DNA of 64,000 nucleotides from Saliniramus sp050485405 (GCA_050485405.1 JBJHBI010000002.1:88143-152142); one strand, 5' to 3'. Shown: positions 9,065 to 17,618, counted from the first letter of the stretch. Translations and numbers: made by a program. Notes: generated from the letters alone by a model not told the origin.

Positions 9065-9125
9065 CGCGTCACCATTCCGGGGCGTCGGTCGGGCGCCCCG
9101 GTCTCTCGTGCCAATGGAGGTTATC

Positions 9126-10025
9126 ATGTCGCGGTCTCCCGCATTGCCGGCAGCGGCCGGTCTCGGGCTGAAGCCGGAGCATTACGCCGAAATACTCTCG
9201 ACGCTGCCGAAGGTCGGCTTCTTCGAGGTGCACGCGGAAAACTACATGGGTGACGGCGGCCCGCCGCATCGGTATCTCGGGGCGATCGCGCAGCATTATC
9301 CGCTGTCGCTGCACGGGGTCGGCCTCTCCATCGGTGGCGCAGACGATCTCGACGACGCGCATCTCGCCCGTCTGAAGCGCCTGATCGCGCTGTACCGGCC
9401 CGCCTCCTTCTCCGAGCACCTCGCTTGGTCGACCCATGAGGGGGCTTATTTCAACGATCTCCTGCCGCTGCCATATACGCCGGGGACGCTCGAACGCGTT
9501 TGCGCCCACATCGACCGCGTCCAGGACGAACTCGGCATGCGGATGCTGCTGGAAAATCCGTCCACTTATCTTCTGTTCGAGGAAAGCACCATCGACGAGG
9601 TCGATTTCCTCGAAGCGATCGCACGCCGCACCGGGTGCGGACTGTTGCTCGACGTCAACAACGTCATGGTCTCGGCGATCAACCATCGGCTCGATCCTCA
9701 TGACTACATTCGCCGTTTCCCGCTGGATGCGGTGGGCGAGATCCATCTCGCAGGCTATGACGAGGCCCGCGACGCGGCGGGCGAGCGCCTCGCGATCGAC
9801 GCCCATGCGAGCGTCGTCCCGCCGGATGTCTTCGCGCTCTTCGCCTCCACGATCGCACGTACCGGGCCGCTCCCTACATTGATGGAATGGGACAACGACG
9901 TCCCGGCATTCTCCACGCTGATGGGCGAAGCGGCGCGTATCGAGGAGACGCTCGCGACACAGGGTGAAGCTGACATGGCGCGTGCGGGCGAGCGTGAGAC
10001 GGAGTGCGTATCATGCCCGTCATGA
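9126..10025 (+). CDS. bufB1: DUF692/MNIO multinuclear iron oxygenase for bufferin maturation
   Basis: The 299-residue protein belongs to DUF692, now called MNIO, which uses two or three iron ions in a TIM barrel to oxidise cysteines of precursor peptides. Putative metal-binding stretches are visible in order: FFEVHAENYMG, LHGVGLSIGG, SEHLAW, LENPSTYLLF, LLDVNNVMVSA, GEIHLAGYDE, DAHASVVPPDVF and MEWDNDVP. Its substrate is presumably the DUF2282 peptide encoded just upstream. ATG 9126 follows a clear GGAGG site; a longer frame upstream overlaps bufA and is not credible. The end overlaps the start of bufC. Confidence 0.93.
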   Translation: MSRSPALPAAAGLGLKPEHYAEILSTLPKVGFFEVHAENYMGDGGPPHRYLGAIAQHYPLSLHGVGLSIGGADDLDDAHLARLKRLIALYRPASFSEHLAWSTHEGAYFNDLLPLPYTPGTLERVCAHIDRVQDELGMRMLLENPSTYLLFEESTIDEVDFLEAIARRTGCGLLLDVNNVMVSAINHRLDPHDYIRRFPLDAVGEIHLAGYDEARDAAGERLAIDAHASVVPPDVFALFASTIARTGPLPTLMEWDNDVPAFSTLMGEAARIEETLATQGEADMARAGERETECVSCPS

Positions 10026-10792
10026 CGATCGAGAAGCGTTTCGCCGAGGCTCTCGTCGATCCCGATGCCCATGTGCCCGAGGGCCTGACCAGTGCTCGTG
10101 GCACGCGCGACGGCATGCGCTTCGCCGTCTATCGCAACAACCTTCATGTCGGTCTCGTCGAGGCGCTGGCGAAGGCATTTCCGGTCACTAAACGGCTCGT
10201 GGGAGAGGCGTTCTTCCGGGGGCTCGCGCGCGCCTTTGTGGCAGAGCACAAGCCTCGCAGCCCGCTGTTGATGCGGTATGGGGACGGTTTTCCGGCCTTC
10301 ATTGCGGGATTCGCGCCCGCGCGCGGATTGCCCTACCTCCCGGATCTGGCCCGTCTCGAATATGCCTGGCAGGAGGCCTATCACGCGGCGGAGGCCGAGC
10401 CGCTTCGCGCGGCTGTGCTCGCCGGACGAACGGATGAGCGGCTTTTCGGCCTGTCCTTGCAGCCCCATCCGGCGACACGGCTCATCTGCTCGAACCACGC
10501 GATCGGCTCGATCTGGGCGGCACATCAGGGGGATGACGTCCGCCCGGTGGAGACGCGACGCCCGGAAACGGTCCTGATCACGCGGCCCGATGCGCAGGTC
10601 CGGGTGACGCTGCTGCCGGCGCTCGACATGCCGTTCGCGAGAGGATTGCTCGCCGGCGAATCGATCGGCGGGGCCGCCGAAGCGGCTTTGCGTGAGGCCC
10701 GCGATTTCGACCTCGCACGCGCGCTCGCAGGCCTTCTTGCGCTCGGCGCTTTCTCGCACACGCCCATCATCGACGAGGAGTTTCAGCCATGA
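10013..10792 (+). CDS. bufC1: DUF2063 bufferin partner protein (BufC-like)
   Basis: The protein has about 259 residues. The N-terminal DUF2063 domain (residues about 5-110) contains FAVYRNNLHVGLVEALAKAF and LPYLPDLARLEYAWQEAYHA, typical of the protein that pairs with DUF692 enzymes and delivers the precursor peptide. ATG 10013 has GGAG eight bases upstream and overlaps bufB by 13 bases; ATG 10022 (ATGA overlap) is the alternative. The stop overlaps the start of the DoxX gene by four bases. Function is inferred from family and operon. Confidence 0.88.
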   Translation: MPVMTIEKRFAEALVDPDAHVPEGLTSARGTRDGMRFAVYRNNLHVGLVEALAKAFPVTKRLVGEAFFRGLARAFVAEHKPRSPLLMRYGDGFPAFIAGFAPARGLPYLPDLARLEYAWQEAYHAAEAEPLRAAVLAGRTDERLFGLSLQPHPATRLICSNHAIGSIWAAHQGDDVRPVETRRPETVLITRPDAQVRVTLLPALDMPFARGLLAGESIGGAAEAALREARDFDLARALAGLLALGAFSHTPIIDEEFQP

Positions 10793-11268
10793 ACGCCGTC
10801 ATCCGCGAGAGCGCCCGGCTCTATCACCGTGCCGACGGCCTGATCGGCGCCATTCCCGCGTCGCTGGCGCTCTTTGCCCTGCGGATTGCGCTCGCGGTGC
10901 CGTTCTTCCGCTCGGGCCTGACAAAGTGGAGCGGCTTCCTCGAGATCGCGCCGGCGACGACATTCCTCTTCGCCAACGAGTTCAAGCTCCACCTCTTCGG
11001 TCGCGCCTACGATTACCCGTTCCCGGTATTGATGGCTTGGGCGGCGTCGGTCAGTGAGATCATCCTGCCGGCGCTCCTGGTCCTGGGCCTGTTCACGCGC
11101 TTCGCTGCGCTGGGCCTGCTCGTCATGACCGTCATCATCCAGCTCACGATACCCGCCGGCTGGGCCAACTTCCATCTCCCCTGGGCCGCGATGGCACTGG
11201 CTCTGATGGTGTATGGCGCCGGAATGCTGTCCATGGACCGCGCGATTGCGCAGATATCGAGGGGATGA
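10789..11268 (+). CDS. DoxX-family membrane protein of the bufferin operon
   Basis: The 159-residue protein has about four membrane segments and the DoxX signature (ALRIALAVPFFRSGLTKWSG, then SEIILPALLVLGLFTRFAAL and TIPAGWANFHLPW). DoxX proteins occur as the last gene of many SigF-controlled bufferin operons; their task there is not settled and may concern electron supply or thiol/redox balance during cysteine oxidation. It overlaps bufC by four bases, so it is surely part of the operon. Confidence 0.88.
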   Translation: MNAVIRESARLYHRADGLIGAIPASLALFALRIALAVPFFRSGLTKWSGFLEIAPATTFLFANEFKLHLFGRAYDYPFPVLMAWAASVSEIILPALLVLGLFTRFAALGLLVMTVIIQLTIPAGWANFHLPWAAMALALMVYGAGMLSMDRAIAQISRG

Positions 11269-11681
11269 CCGGCCAATGCGCCGGGGGATGGCTTGGCGCA
11301 GGGCGGGGGACTTTCGGAGACGTTGGCGCGCTGCTGTTGCCGTTGGCCGCAGCCGGGTTGCGCCATGGTTGCGGGGCGGCCTCTCTCGGTCTTGGGACAT
11401 CTGATCGGATTTACTCACGGAGCCCCGACTGCATCCTCTCGACAGCGTGAGGCTGATTTTATAGACATGGATTGTCATCATAGATTGTCGATCTGTGGGA
11501 AAATGTCTTTCAGTTGCACGCATTGCCCGTAGCGCGATAGAGATTGAATCGTCCGAAATTCGTTGCTGCCACGAACGAAGATATCCCCTCGGCGCGAATT
11601 CGACATCGCCATGGCATCAACACCGCCACGGCTTCAACACCGCCATGGTTCCCGCCCATGGCCAGGAAAGGACAATTTTGC
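11269..11681. other. Intergenic region between bufferin and folate operons (413 bases)
   Basis: No credible gene is seen. A weak hairpin (TGCGCC/GGCGCA) follows the DoxX gene near 11278-11302 and could end that transcript, but no T-run follows. The stretch before folP (about 11595-11662) repeats the short phrase aacaccgccaYgg two or three times. A promoter for folP is expected here but I could not point to one. Confidence 0.4.
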
Positions 11682-12512
11682 ATGGCCGATCCGCGATTGA
11701 GCAAGCGCGACGCCTTCCTCGCGGCTGTGGAAAGCGCGCCCGTCGTGATGGGCATCCTGAACGTTACCCCGGATTCCTTCTCCGATGGCGGACGGCACGA
11801 TTCCGTCGGCGCGGCTGTCGAGGCTGCGCTGCGGATGGAGGAAGAGGGCGCGAGCATCATCGATATCGGCGCGGAATCCACCCGCCCCGGCGCCATACCG
11901 GTGCCGGAGGAGGAGGAGCTGGCGCGGCTCGGGCGTGTCCTCGAGCCGGTCTGCGCGGCTCTCTCGATCGCCGTATCCATCGATACCTACAAAGCCTCGG
12001 TCGTTCGCTGGATCGCGGGGCAGGGGGTCTCGGTCGTAAACGACATCCGGGGGCTGCAGGGCGACCCGGACATGGCTCATGCAACGGCGGATTCGGACTG
12101 TGCCTTGGTCGCCATGCACAACCGCGATGGCATCGATGCGGGGATCGACATCATCGAGGACGTGCTGCGCTTCTTCGATCGCACGCTGCGCCTGGCAGCC
12201 TCTGCGGGTATCCCTGAGCGCAACGTCATCCTCGACCCCGGCTTCGGCTTCGGCAAGACGCCGGAGCAGAACTACGCCGTTCTCGCCCGGCTCGACCGTC
12301 TGCACGTCTTCGGCCGCCCGATCCTGCTGGGCCTGTCGCGAAAGCGGATGATCGGCGCTGCGCTGGGAGCCGGGATCGATGACCGGTTGTTCGGTACGCT
12401 CGGCGCCAACGTGCTGGGCCTGTCGCATGGCGCGCGGGTGCTGCGCGTGCACGACGTGCGCCCCCATGCCGATGCGATCAGGGTCTATAACGCCATGGAG
12501 GCCGCGAGATGA
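11682..12512 (+). CDS. folP: Dihydropteroate synthase
   Basis: The 276-residue protein joins 6-hydroxymethyl-dihydropterin diphosphate with p-aminobenzoate to give dihydropteroate. It shows all family signatures: MGILNVTPDSFSDGG (residues about 17-31), IDIGAESTRPGA, VSIDTYKA, VNDIRGLQGD, ILDPGFGFGKT and PILLGLSRKRMIG. It is the target of sulfonamides in bacteria. ATG 11682 follows an AGGAAAGGA site; the longer frame upstream has no site and is not family-like. It overlaps the downstream folB-folK fusion by four bases. Confidence 0.96.
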   Translation: MADPRLSKRDAFLAAVESAPVVMGILNVTPDSFSDGGRHDSVGAAVEAALRMEEEGASIIDIGAESTRPGAIPVPEEEELARLGRVLEPVCAALSIAVSIDTYKASVVRWIAGQGVSVVNDIRGLQGDPDMAHATADSDCALVAMHNRDGIDAGIDIIEDVLRFFDRTLRLAASAGIPERNVILDPGFGFGKTPEQNYAVLARLDRLHVFGRPILLGLSRKRMIGAALGAGIDDRLFGTLGANVLGLSHGARVLRVHDVRPHADAIRVYNAMEAAR

Positions 12513-13354
12513 TGGACCGTGTCAGCGTCAGCAATCTCTGCCTGCATGGGTTCCACGGTCTGTATCCCGAAGAGCGCAAGCTCGGTCAGAAGTTCTTCGT
12601 CGACATCGACTGCCACCTCGAACTGTCGGCCTGTGCCGCCGGAGACGATCATCGCGAGACCGTCTGCTACGGCAAGCTCTGCGATCTGGCGGTCGAGGTC
12701 TCGGGGCAGGGGCCCTACTACATGATCGAGAAGCTGGGCGAGCGCATCGCTGCCGCTGTTCTGGAGCGTTTCGATCCGGTGGGCGAGGTGCGCGTGCGGG
12801 TGCGCAAGCCCTCGGCCCCCCTCGCTGTCGCGCTCGATCATGTCGAGATCGAGATCGTTCGCCGTCGGCGCCGGCGCGTCGCGTTCTCGCTGGGCAGCAA
12901 TATGGGCGACAAGGCGCTCAACCTGCGCACCGCGCTGGCCTGGATGGAAACGCTGGAGGGAACCTCGATCGAGCGCGTCTCGCGCCTCTACAGGACCGCA
13001 CCCTGGGGCGAAACGGACCAGGACTGGTACGTCAATGCCTGCGCCCTCGGCTGGACCACGGCAGATCCGATCGCGCTGCTACAGGCGCTCAAGCGCATAG
13101 AGCTGATGCTGGGCCGAACGGCAGGGCCGCGCTGGGGGCCGCGTGTCATCGATATCGACATACTTTTCATCGACGATCTGGAAATGCGCACGCCGCATCT
13201 GACCTTGCCGCACGCGGAGATGTTCAACCGCGCCTTCGTCCTCATCCCCCTGGCCGAAATCGCCGCAGAGCACTCGGTGCAGGGACGCACGATCGGTACC
13301 ACCGCCGCCGCGATGGAGGTGGCGTGCGGGGAGATCGTGCCGATCGAAGAATGA
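12509..13354 (+). CDS. folBK: Fused dihydroneopterin aldolase / HPPK (FolB-FolK)
   Basis: This 281-residue protein joins two consecutive enzymes of folate synthesis. Residues 1-118 are FolB (LHGFHGLYPEER, YMIEKLGERIAAAVLE and RVRKPSAP with the catalytic lysine). Residues about 121-281 are FolK (AFSLGSNMGDKALNLRTAL, RTAPWGETDQDWYVNACA, and GPRWGPRVIDIDILFIDD with the ATP/metal aspartates). There is no stop or frameshift between the parts. The product of FolB is passed to FolK and then to FolP encoded upstream, so the three steps come from two coupled genes. Confidence 0.93.
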   Translation: MMDRVSVSNLCLHGFHGLYPEERKLGQKFFVDIDCHLELSACAAGDDHRETVCYGKLCDLAVEVSGQGPYYMIEKLGERIAAAVLERFDPVGEVRVRVRKPSAPLAVALDHVEIEIVRRRRRRVAFSLGSNMGDKALNLRTALAWMETLEGTSIERVSRLYRTAPWGETDQDWYVNACALGWTTADPIALLQALKRIELMLGRTAGPRWGPRVIDIDILFIDDLEMRTPHLTLPHAEMFNRAFVLIPLAEIAAEHSVQGRTIGTTAAAMEVACGEIVPIEE

Positions 13355-13539
13355 GACGACGTCGCCCCGGCCCGGACGACGAACAATTGGTTGCTGGCGG
13401 TGCGTCAGCGGGCAGTGCGTCTGTGACCTGCCACTAAACCTTCATCCAATAGCGACTGGAGTCTCCGTTGTTTCTGATGCGCCAATCGACGCGTGGTGAG
13501 CAACAAGCTCGCAGTGTAGCTCCCCGGGATTGCGTAGCG

Positions 13540-13790
13540 GCGAGCCTGTCTCATTGAGGAGCTCATCCCGCATGCGGCCGTTGACGCTCTCGCTCCAGCC
13601 GTTCTGCATGGGCTTTCCAGGCTTGATGTAGTGCCATTCGACGCTGGCATCCTTCGCCCAGCCCTTCTTCCCGGTATATGCGGTAAACCCGGTTGATCCC
13701 CGATGCTCCCCTTCGCCGCGCAGCAGGACGAACAGCCGCCGGATAAGGTGAGGTACTTATAATTCTCAACCACCTCCTTGCGCCGCATCG
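13540..13790 (-). pseudogene. Remnant of IS3-family (IS511/IS407 group) transposase OrfB
   Basis: Pieces of an IS3-type OrfB can be read on the minus strand in different frames: RRLFVLLRGEGE, then INRVYRIYREEGLG, then VEWHYIKPGKPMQNG and NGRMRDELLNET. The zinc-free DDE core between the second and third pieces is deleted and the C-terminal end is lost. At least two frameshifts separate the pieces, so no product is made. It lies between the folate operon and the pdxH cluster. Confidence 0.75.
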
Positions 13791-14426
13791 TCACGGGTAG
13801 AGCTTCCGCGTCGTCCAGGCACCATCCGGTGTCTCACGGTGATAGACGAGCCGATCGTGCAGCCGAAAGGGTCGGTCGCTCCAGAACTCGATTGCGAGGG
13901 GCGCGATCCTGAAGCCTGTCCAGTGAGGCGGGCGAGGAACCGTGCCGAAGCCGAAACGGGCGGCCTCGCGCGCGACCGCGCCCTCGAGCGCGAAGCGGCT
14001 CTCCAGTGGCTGCGACTGCTTGCTCGCCCAAGCGCCTATCCGGCTGTCGCGCGCGCGCGACGCGAAATAGGCGTCGGCCTCTTCGTCCGCGACACGCGAT
14101 ACGAGACCGCGGAAGCGGACTTGGCGGCGCAGCGACTTCCAATGGAGAACGCCGGCAGCCTTCGGGTTGGCTTCGAGCTCACGACCTTTTTGAGAGGTCG
14201 TATTCGTGTAGAACACGAAGCCGTCCGCGTCCGCGCTCTTCAGGAGCACCATACGCACGTTGGGCAGCCCGTCATTGCCGACGGTAGCGATCGCCATGGC
14301 GTCGGGGTCCTCGGGCTCGCTCCGACGTGCCTCTGCGAACCAGTCGGCGAACAGCGAGAACGGATCGCGCTCGCCGTCTACGGGCGCCGGGGAATCCGGC
14401 ACCTCCCTCGTGGACGAATCGCTCAT
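13791..14426 (-). CDS. pdxH: Pyridoxamine/pyridoxine 5'-phosphate oxidase
   Basis: The 211-residue FMN enzyme oxidises pyridoxamine or pyridoxine phosphate to pyridoxal phosphate. Family segments are present: PDAMAIATVGNDGLPNVRMV, VFYTNTTSQKGRELEANPKA, LHWKSLRRQVRFRG, WASKQSQPLESR and the C-terminal EFWSDRPFRLHDRLVY with WTTRKLYP. The length is normal. Its ATG overlaps the stop of the PLP-decarboxylase-like gene by four bases, so it is coupled to that gene rather than free-standing. Upstream frames extending to 14723 run through that neighbour and are not real. Its place next to other PLP-fold genes suggests it raises the PLP supply for the cluster; it might also be the cell's only pdxH. Confidence 0.92.
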   Translation of the reverse strand: MSDSSTREVPDSPAPVDGERDPFSLFADWFAEARRSEPEDPDAMAIATVGNDGLPNVRMVLLKSADADGFVFYTNTTSQKGRELEANPKAAGVLHWKSLRRQVRFRGLVSRVADEEADAYFASRARDSRIGAWASKQSQPLESRFALEGAVAREAARFGFGTVPRPPHWTGFRIAPLAIEFWSDRPFRLHDRLVYHRETPDGAWTTRKLYP

Positions 14427-15739
14427 GTCTCGCCCCCGACCGAGTGCGTTGCGTCCCCGGCGAGCGGCGCGCGCTCGGGCAGGAGATGGCGCCACTTGTC
14501 CAGGTCGTCGCCGCGACGGGTGACGAGCCGCGGCTCGCCGTCGAGTCCGATCAGCACCTCGGGCGCAGGCGGCACGTTCAGGAACTCCATGTGCTGGGTA
14601 GCGCAATAGGCGCCCGCATCGAGTATGAGCATCGTGGCATGCGCGTCCACCGACTTCGGCACGGCGTAGGTGCCGGGCAATACGTAGTCGTTGCGCAGGA
14701 TCGAACGTCCCCGCACGACGCAATGGATAGCATCCGCCTCGTCCGGCTCGGGTATCTCCGCGAAGTCTCGGTCGAGGAAGACGACATGGTGGCGCCGATT
14801 ACGGTATTGCGCCGAAGGCATCAGCATGCGTGAGCCGTCTGTCACGACGAGATTGGAGACGGGATTGGAAACGATATCGCGCTTCACCGAGAGCATCAGT
14901 ATGCCCGTGTCCGCAAGGACGTCCCGAGCGGGCTCGAACAGGAGACGGACGTGCTCGGGCATGCCGTGCGCTGCGGCGAGGCTGCGCAGCGCCTCGAAGT
15001 AACGTGTCCAGTCGAAATGCTTGTCGCCCTCGTCCCAGCCGGCATAGTCGAAACCGTGCCCGCCGGCGAAGTTGACAGCGCGCGCCTCGGGAAAGTGCGT
15101 CTTGAAGATGGCGAAGACCTGGTCGACGATGTCGATCATAGCTTCGAGCGAGTTGCCGCTGCCGCAATAGACCTCGAAGCAGTCCATCTGCCGCCCGTTC
15201 GCGCGCAGCATGTCCGCGAGTTCCGCGAGCTGAGCGTATTTCACGCCCGGCTTCTCCGAGCCGAGGCTGTCTATCCGAACGCTGATGCGCTCGGCCCCCG
15301 CCTCGATCATGCAGGCGACCTCGTCGAGGCTCGAGAGGAAGGTCGGGTATCCGAGCCGACCCCAATGGCGGATCTCGTCGTCCGAGACGTGGCCCGGCGA
15401 GACGATGAAGCGCTCGAAGCCGAAACGCGACAGCAGGGCGTGCTCGCTCGGTATCTGCACGAGGAGGCCGACACCGGGCATGTCGCGCAATGCCGAGAGC
15501 ACATGCGGGTTGGCGTTGGGGAAGAAGGGAACGTATAGCTCCACGCGGTCGCCGAGGCCGGCCGAGCGCGCCGCGGCACGCACGCGCTCCAGATTGCGAA
15601 CGACCTGTGCTTCGCTGTAGACGAAAACCGGAGTGCCGACTTCCGCAGAGATGCGTCGTAAGTCGACAGTTTCCAACCAGCTTTGGGCGAGGCGCCGATC
15701 CAAGCGGGTGTTCGGGGAGGACGGGGTCAGCGTATCCAT
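14423..15739 (-). CDS. Fold-type III PLP decarboxylase-like protein lacking the Schiff-base lysine
   Basis: The 438-residue protein resembles diaminopimelate/ornithine decarboxylases (LysA group). Visible parts are the N-terminal TPVFVYSEAQVVRNLERV, a barrel core, a phosphate-binding NFAGGHGFDYAG, LLFEPARDVLADTGIL (the EPGR equivalent) and LDAGAYCATQHMEFLN. Where active members read YAxKANPxxVL with the PLP lysine, this protein reads FFPNANPHVLSAL, so the lysine is replaced by Asn76. The second-subunit CxSxD motif also has no clear match in CVVRGRSILRNDYVLPG. It may bind PLP or an amino acid without decarboxylating. ATG 15739 has GGAGAG upstream. It is the first gene of a leftward pair with pdxH. 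Confidence 0.8.
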   Translation of the reverse strand: MDTLTPSSPNTRLDRRLAQSWLETVDLRRISAEVGTPVFVYSEAQVVRNLERVRAAARSAGLGDRVELYVPFFPNANPHVLSALRDMPGVGLLVQIPSEHALLSRFGFERFIVSPGHVSDDEIRHWGRLGYPTFLSSLDEVACMIEAGAERISVRIDSLGSEKPGVKYAQLAELADMLRANGRQMDCFEVYCGSGNSLEAMIDIVDQVFAIFKTHFPEARAVNFAGGHGFDYAGWDEGDKHFDWTRYFEALRSLAAAHGMPEHVRLLFEPARDVLADTGILMLSVKRDIVSNPVSNLVVTDGSRMLMPSAQYRNRRHHVVFLDRDFAEIPEPDEADAIHCVVRGRSILRNDYVLPGTYAVPKSVDAHATMLILDAGAYCATQHMEFLNVPPAPEVLIGLDGEPRLVTRRGDDLDKWRHLLPERAPLAGDATHSVGGET

Positions 15740-16035
15740 GCGCAGCTCTCCAACGGCTATCGTCGCAGCGGCGGCAGCGCCGGTACAAGCATGCGCGCCA
15801 CAACTTTTGCTAGTGAAAGACCAAACCCCAGCGCGAGAAAAGTACGTATTTGCGCGTAGGGAAGCGGCGTAGCAGCAAAGGCGTCGCAAAAATGGTTTAA
15901 ACACAAAAAGTTGCGTAAATCGCGTCAAAACGACACAGGAATGTATTCTGACAGCACTCATGATCGCAGCCTCTTGCTAACGCAATCAAATGCTGTAATG
16001 CTGAGGTTTGTACGTCGAAAATCCGCTCTCACGAC
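15740..16035. promoter_or_regulatory. Divergent promoter region of the PLP/Trp-like cluster (296 bases)
   Basis: This stretch separates the leftward decarboxylase-like/pdxH pair from the rightward five-gene run and must hold both promoters. From about 15890 to 16010 it is much richer in A and T than its surroundings, with runs such as aaaaatggtttaaac and ttgctaacgcaatcaaatgc. I see no gene and could not identify a known operator. Confidence 0.45.
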
Positions 16036-16737
16036 ATGGGGTTGCAAATGTACTTTCTCCATGCCGACGAAATCTGGTCGGCGCATCCGTCTCTCGCCGC
16101 GCTCACGATGGTTGTGGACGACGTGAGGAACGTTCGGCCCGACCCCGCGCTCCTCGAAGACCTTGCACGAGAAGCACATGATCGCCTCGCTCGGCCGGAA
16201 GCGGAGATGCCGGAGATCGCCGCGTGGCGAGAAGCGTTTTCGCGCATGGGACTCAAGCCCACGCAATATCGCTGTGCTGCCGAGGCGTTGCTGCGCCGCT
16301 TTCGAAAAGAAGGGAACCTTCCGAGCCTGCATCCGGTGGTCGATTATTTCAATCACGCTTCGCTCAGCGCAGCGATCCCGATCGCAGTGTTCGATCGCGA
16401 GAAGATCGCCGGCGGCATCACGGTGCGCCTGGCGCGTGGAGACGAGCGGTACGTCGGGTTCTCGGGCGAGACGGAGACGCCCAACGAGGGCGAGACGATA
16501 TTCGCCGACGAGGAGGGGGCGGCCCACGCGCGACGCTGGACGCACCGGCAGAGCGCGCCCTCGGCCGTGTCCGCGCCGACGGATCGCATCCTCGTCATTG
16601 CAGAAGCGCATCACGACGGCGCACGCACGGATCTCGCGGGTCTCGAGCAGCGCATCGCGCGCGACCTGAAGGCGCATGGCGCTCGCGTGGTGCAGACGAA
16701 GATCCTCGGCTTGGCGGATCGTCGTATCGACTTCTGA
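16036..16737 (+). CDS. Free-standing B3/4 (PheRS beta-like) domain protein
   Basis: The 233-residue protein matches the B3/4 domain found in the beta subunit of phenylalanyl-tRNA synthetase, where it removes mischarged tyrosine. Seen here are YRCAAEALLRRFRKEG, LPSLHPVVDYFNHASL, VRLARGDERYVGFSGETETP, EGETIFADEEGAAHARRWTH and RQSAPSAVSAPTD. Free-standing members are proposed tRNA- or amino-acid-binding editing factors; few have been tested. ATG 16036 gives the listed length; ATG 16048 (MYFLHADEIW) is also possible and neither has a strong ribosome site. It is the first gene of the rightward run, 148 bases before the YggS-type gene. Confidence 0.78.
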   Translation: MGLQMYFLHADEIWSAHPSLAALTMVVDDVRNVRPDPALLEDLAREAHDRLARPEAEMPEIAAWREAFSRMGLKPTQYRCAAEALLRRFRKEGNLPSLHPVVDYFNHASLSAAIPIAVFDREKIAGGITVRLARGDERYVGFSGETETPNEGETIFADEEGAAHARRWTHRQSAPSAVSAPTDRILVIAEAHHDGARTDLAGLEQRIARDLKAHGARVVQTKILGLADRRIDF

Positions 16738-16885
16738 GAGCACCTTCTGCTCGCGCGGGTCGCAAAGGCGGGCACTCGGCAACCGGAGGGCCGCTTCTCG
16801 CTGTCGGGTTGCACTATCTTGAATCATCAATTGGTCGAGCAGAACACAACCAGGATGCTTACACGCCAGACGAGGGACCGGACGC

Positions 16886-17602
16886 ATGTCGCACCCGCAC
16901 CCGCCAGAAACGCCCGCCCTTGACAAAGGCTGCGCCGCGCGGCTCGCGCGCGTCCGCGCACAGATAGACGCCGCCTGCCGGGCTGCGGGCCGCGCTCGTC
17001 ACGATGTGACTTTGGTGGCTGCCTCGAAGACGATCGGCGCCGAAGGGCTTGCCGAGGCCATCGCCGCGGGACAATTCGTGTTCGGCGAGAACCGCGTTCA
17101 GGAGGCGGCGGGCAAGTGGCCCGCCCTGCGCGAATCGCATCCGGAGCTGGAGCTTCACCTCATCGGGCCGCTTCAATCGAACAAGGCACGCGAGGCTGTC
17201 GCTCTGTTCGACGTCCTCCAGTCGGTCGACCGCGCGAGCCTGTGTGCGGCGCTGGCGCGGGAGATTGCGCGGCTCGGTCGCAGGCCGCGCATCCACGTGC
17301 AGGTGAATACCGGTCGCGAGCCGCAGAAGGGGGGCGTCCTGCCCGAGGAGGCTGATGCTCTCGTCGAGAAGGCCAGAGAGACGCACGGGCTCGAGGTTAC
17401 GGGCTTGATGTGCATTCCACCTGTGGGGGACGACCCTCGCCGCCATTTCGAGGCGCTCGCCGCGATCGCGCGTCGTCACGAACTCCCGGTTCTGTCGATG
17501 GGCATGAGCGCCGACTTCGCCGAGGCGATCGCCTGCGGCGCCACGCACGTGCGCGTCGGCAGCGCCATTTTCGGAGCGCGGCCTTCGCCCGCAGCAGTCT
17601 GA
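16886..17602 (+). CDS. YggS/PROSC-type pyridoxal phosphate homeostasis protein
   Basis: The 238-residue protein belongs to the YggS family of single-domain alanine-racemase-fold proteins that carry PLP but have no known reaction; loss disturbs PLP and amino-acid balance. The PLP lysine is K48 in VTLVAASKT. Other signatures are FGENRVQEAAGKW, LHLIGPLQSNKAREAV, HVQVNTGREPQKGGV, VTGLMCIPP and LSMGMSADFAEAIACGATHV with VRVGSAIFGAR. Length is normal. It sits 16 bases before the flavoprotein gene. Alphaproteobacteria normally keep a housekeeping yggS near other genes, so this may be the only copy or a second, cluster-specific one. Confidence 0.88.
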   Translation: MSHPHPPETPALDKGCAARLARVRAQIDAACRAAGRARHDVTLVAASKTIGAEGLAEAIAAGQFVFGENRVQEAAGKWPALRESHPELELHLIGPLQSNKAREAVALFDVLQSVDRASLCAALAREIARLGRRPRIHVQVNTGREPQKGGVLPEEADALVEKARETHGLEVTGLMCIPPVGDDPRRHFEALAAIARRHELPVLSMGMSADFAEAIACGATHVRVGSAIFGARPSPAAV

Positions 17603-17618
17603 GGACGAGGTCGACCCG

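Noticed and set aside
13355..13450. Possible left attachment site matching the tRNA-Arg 3' end
   Set aside because: I looked for a direct repeat of the tRNA 3' end next to the folate operon and saw none of useful length, and no integrase gene is present.
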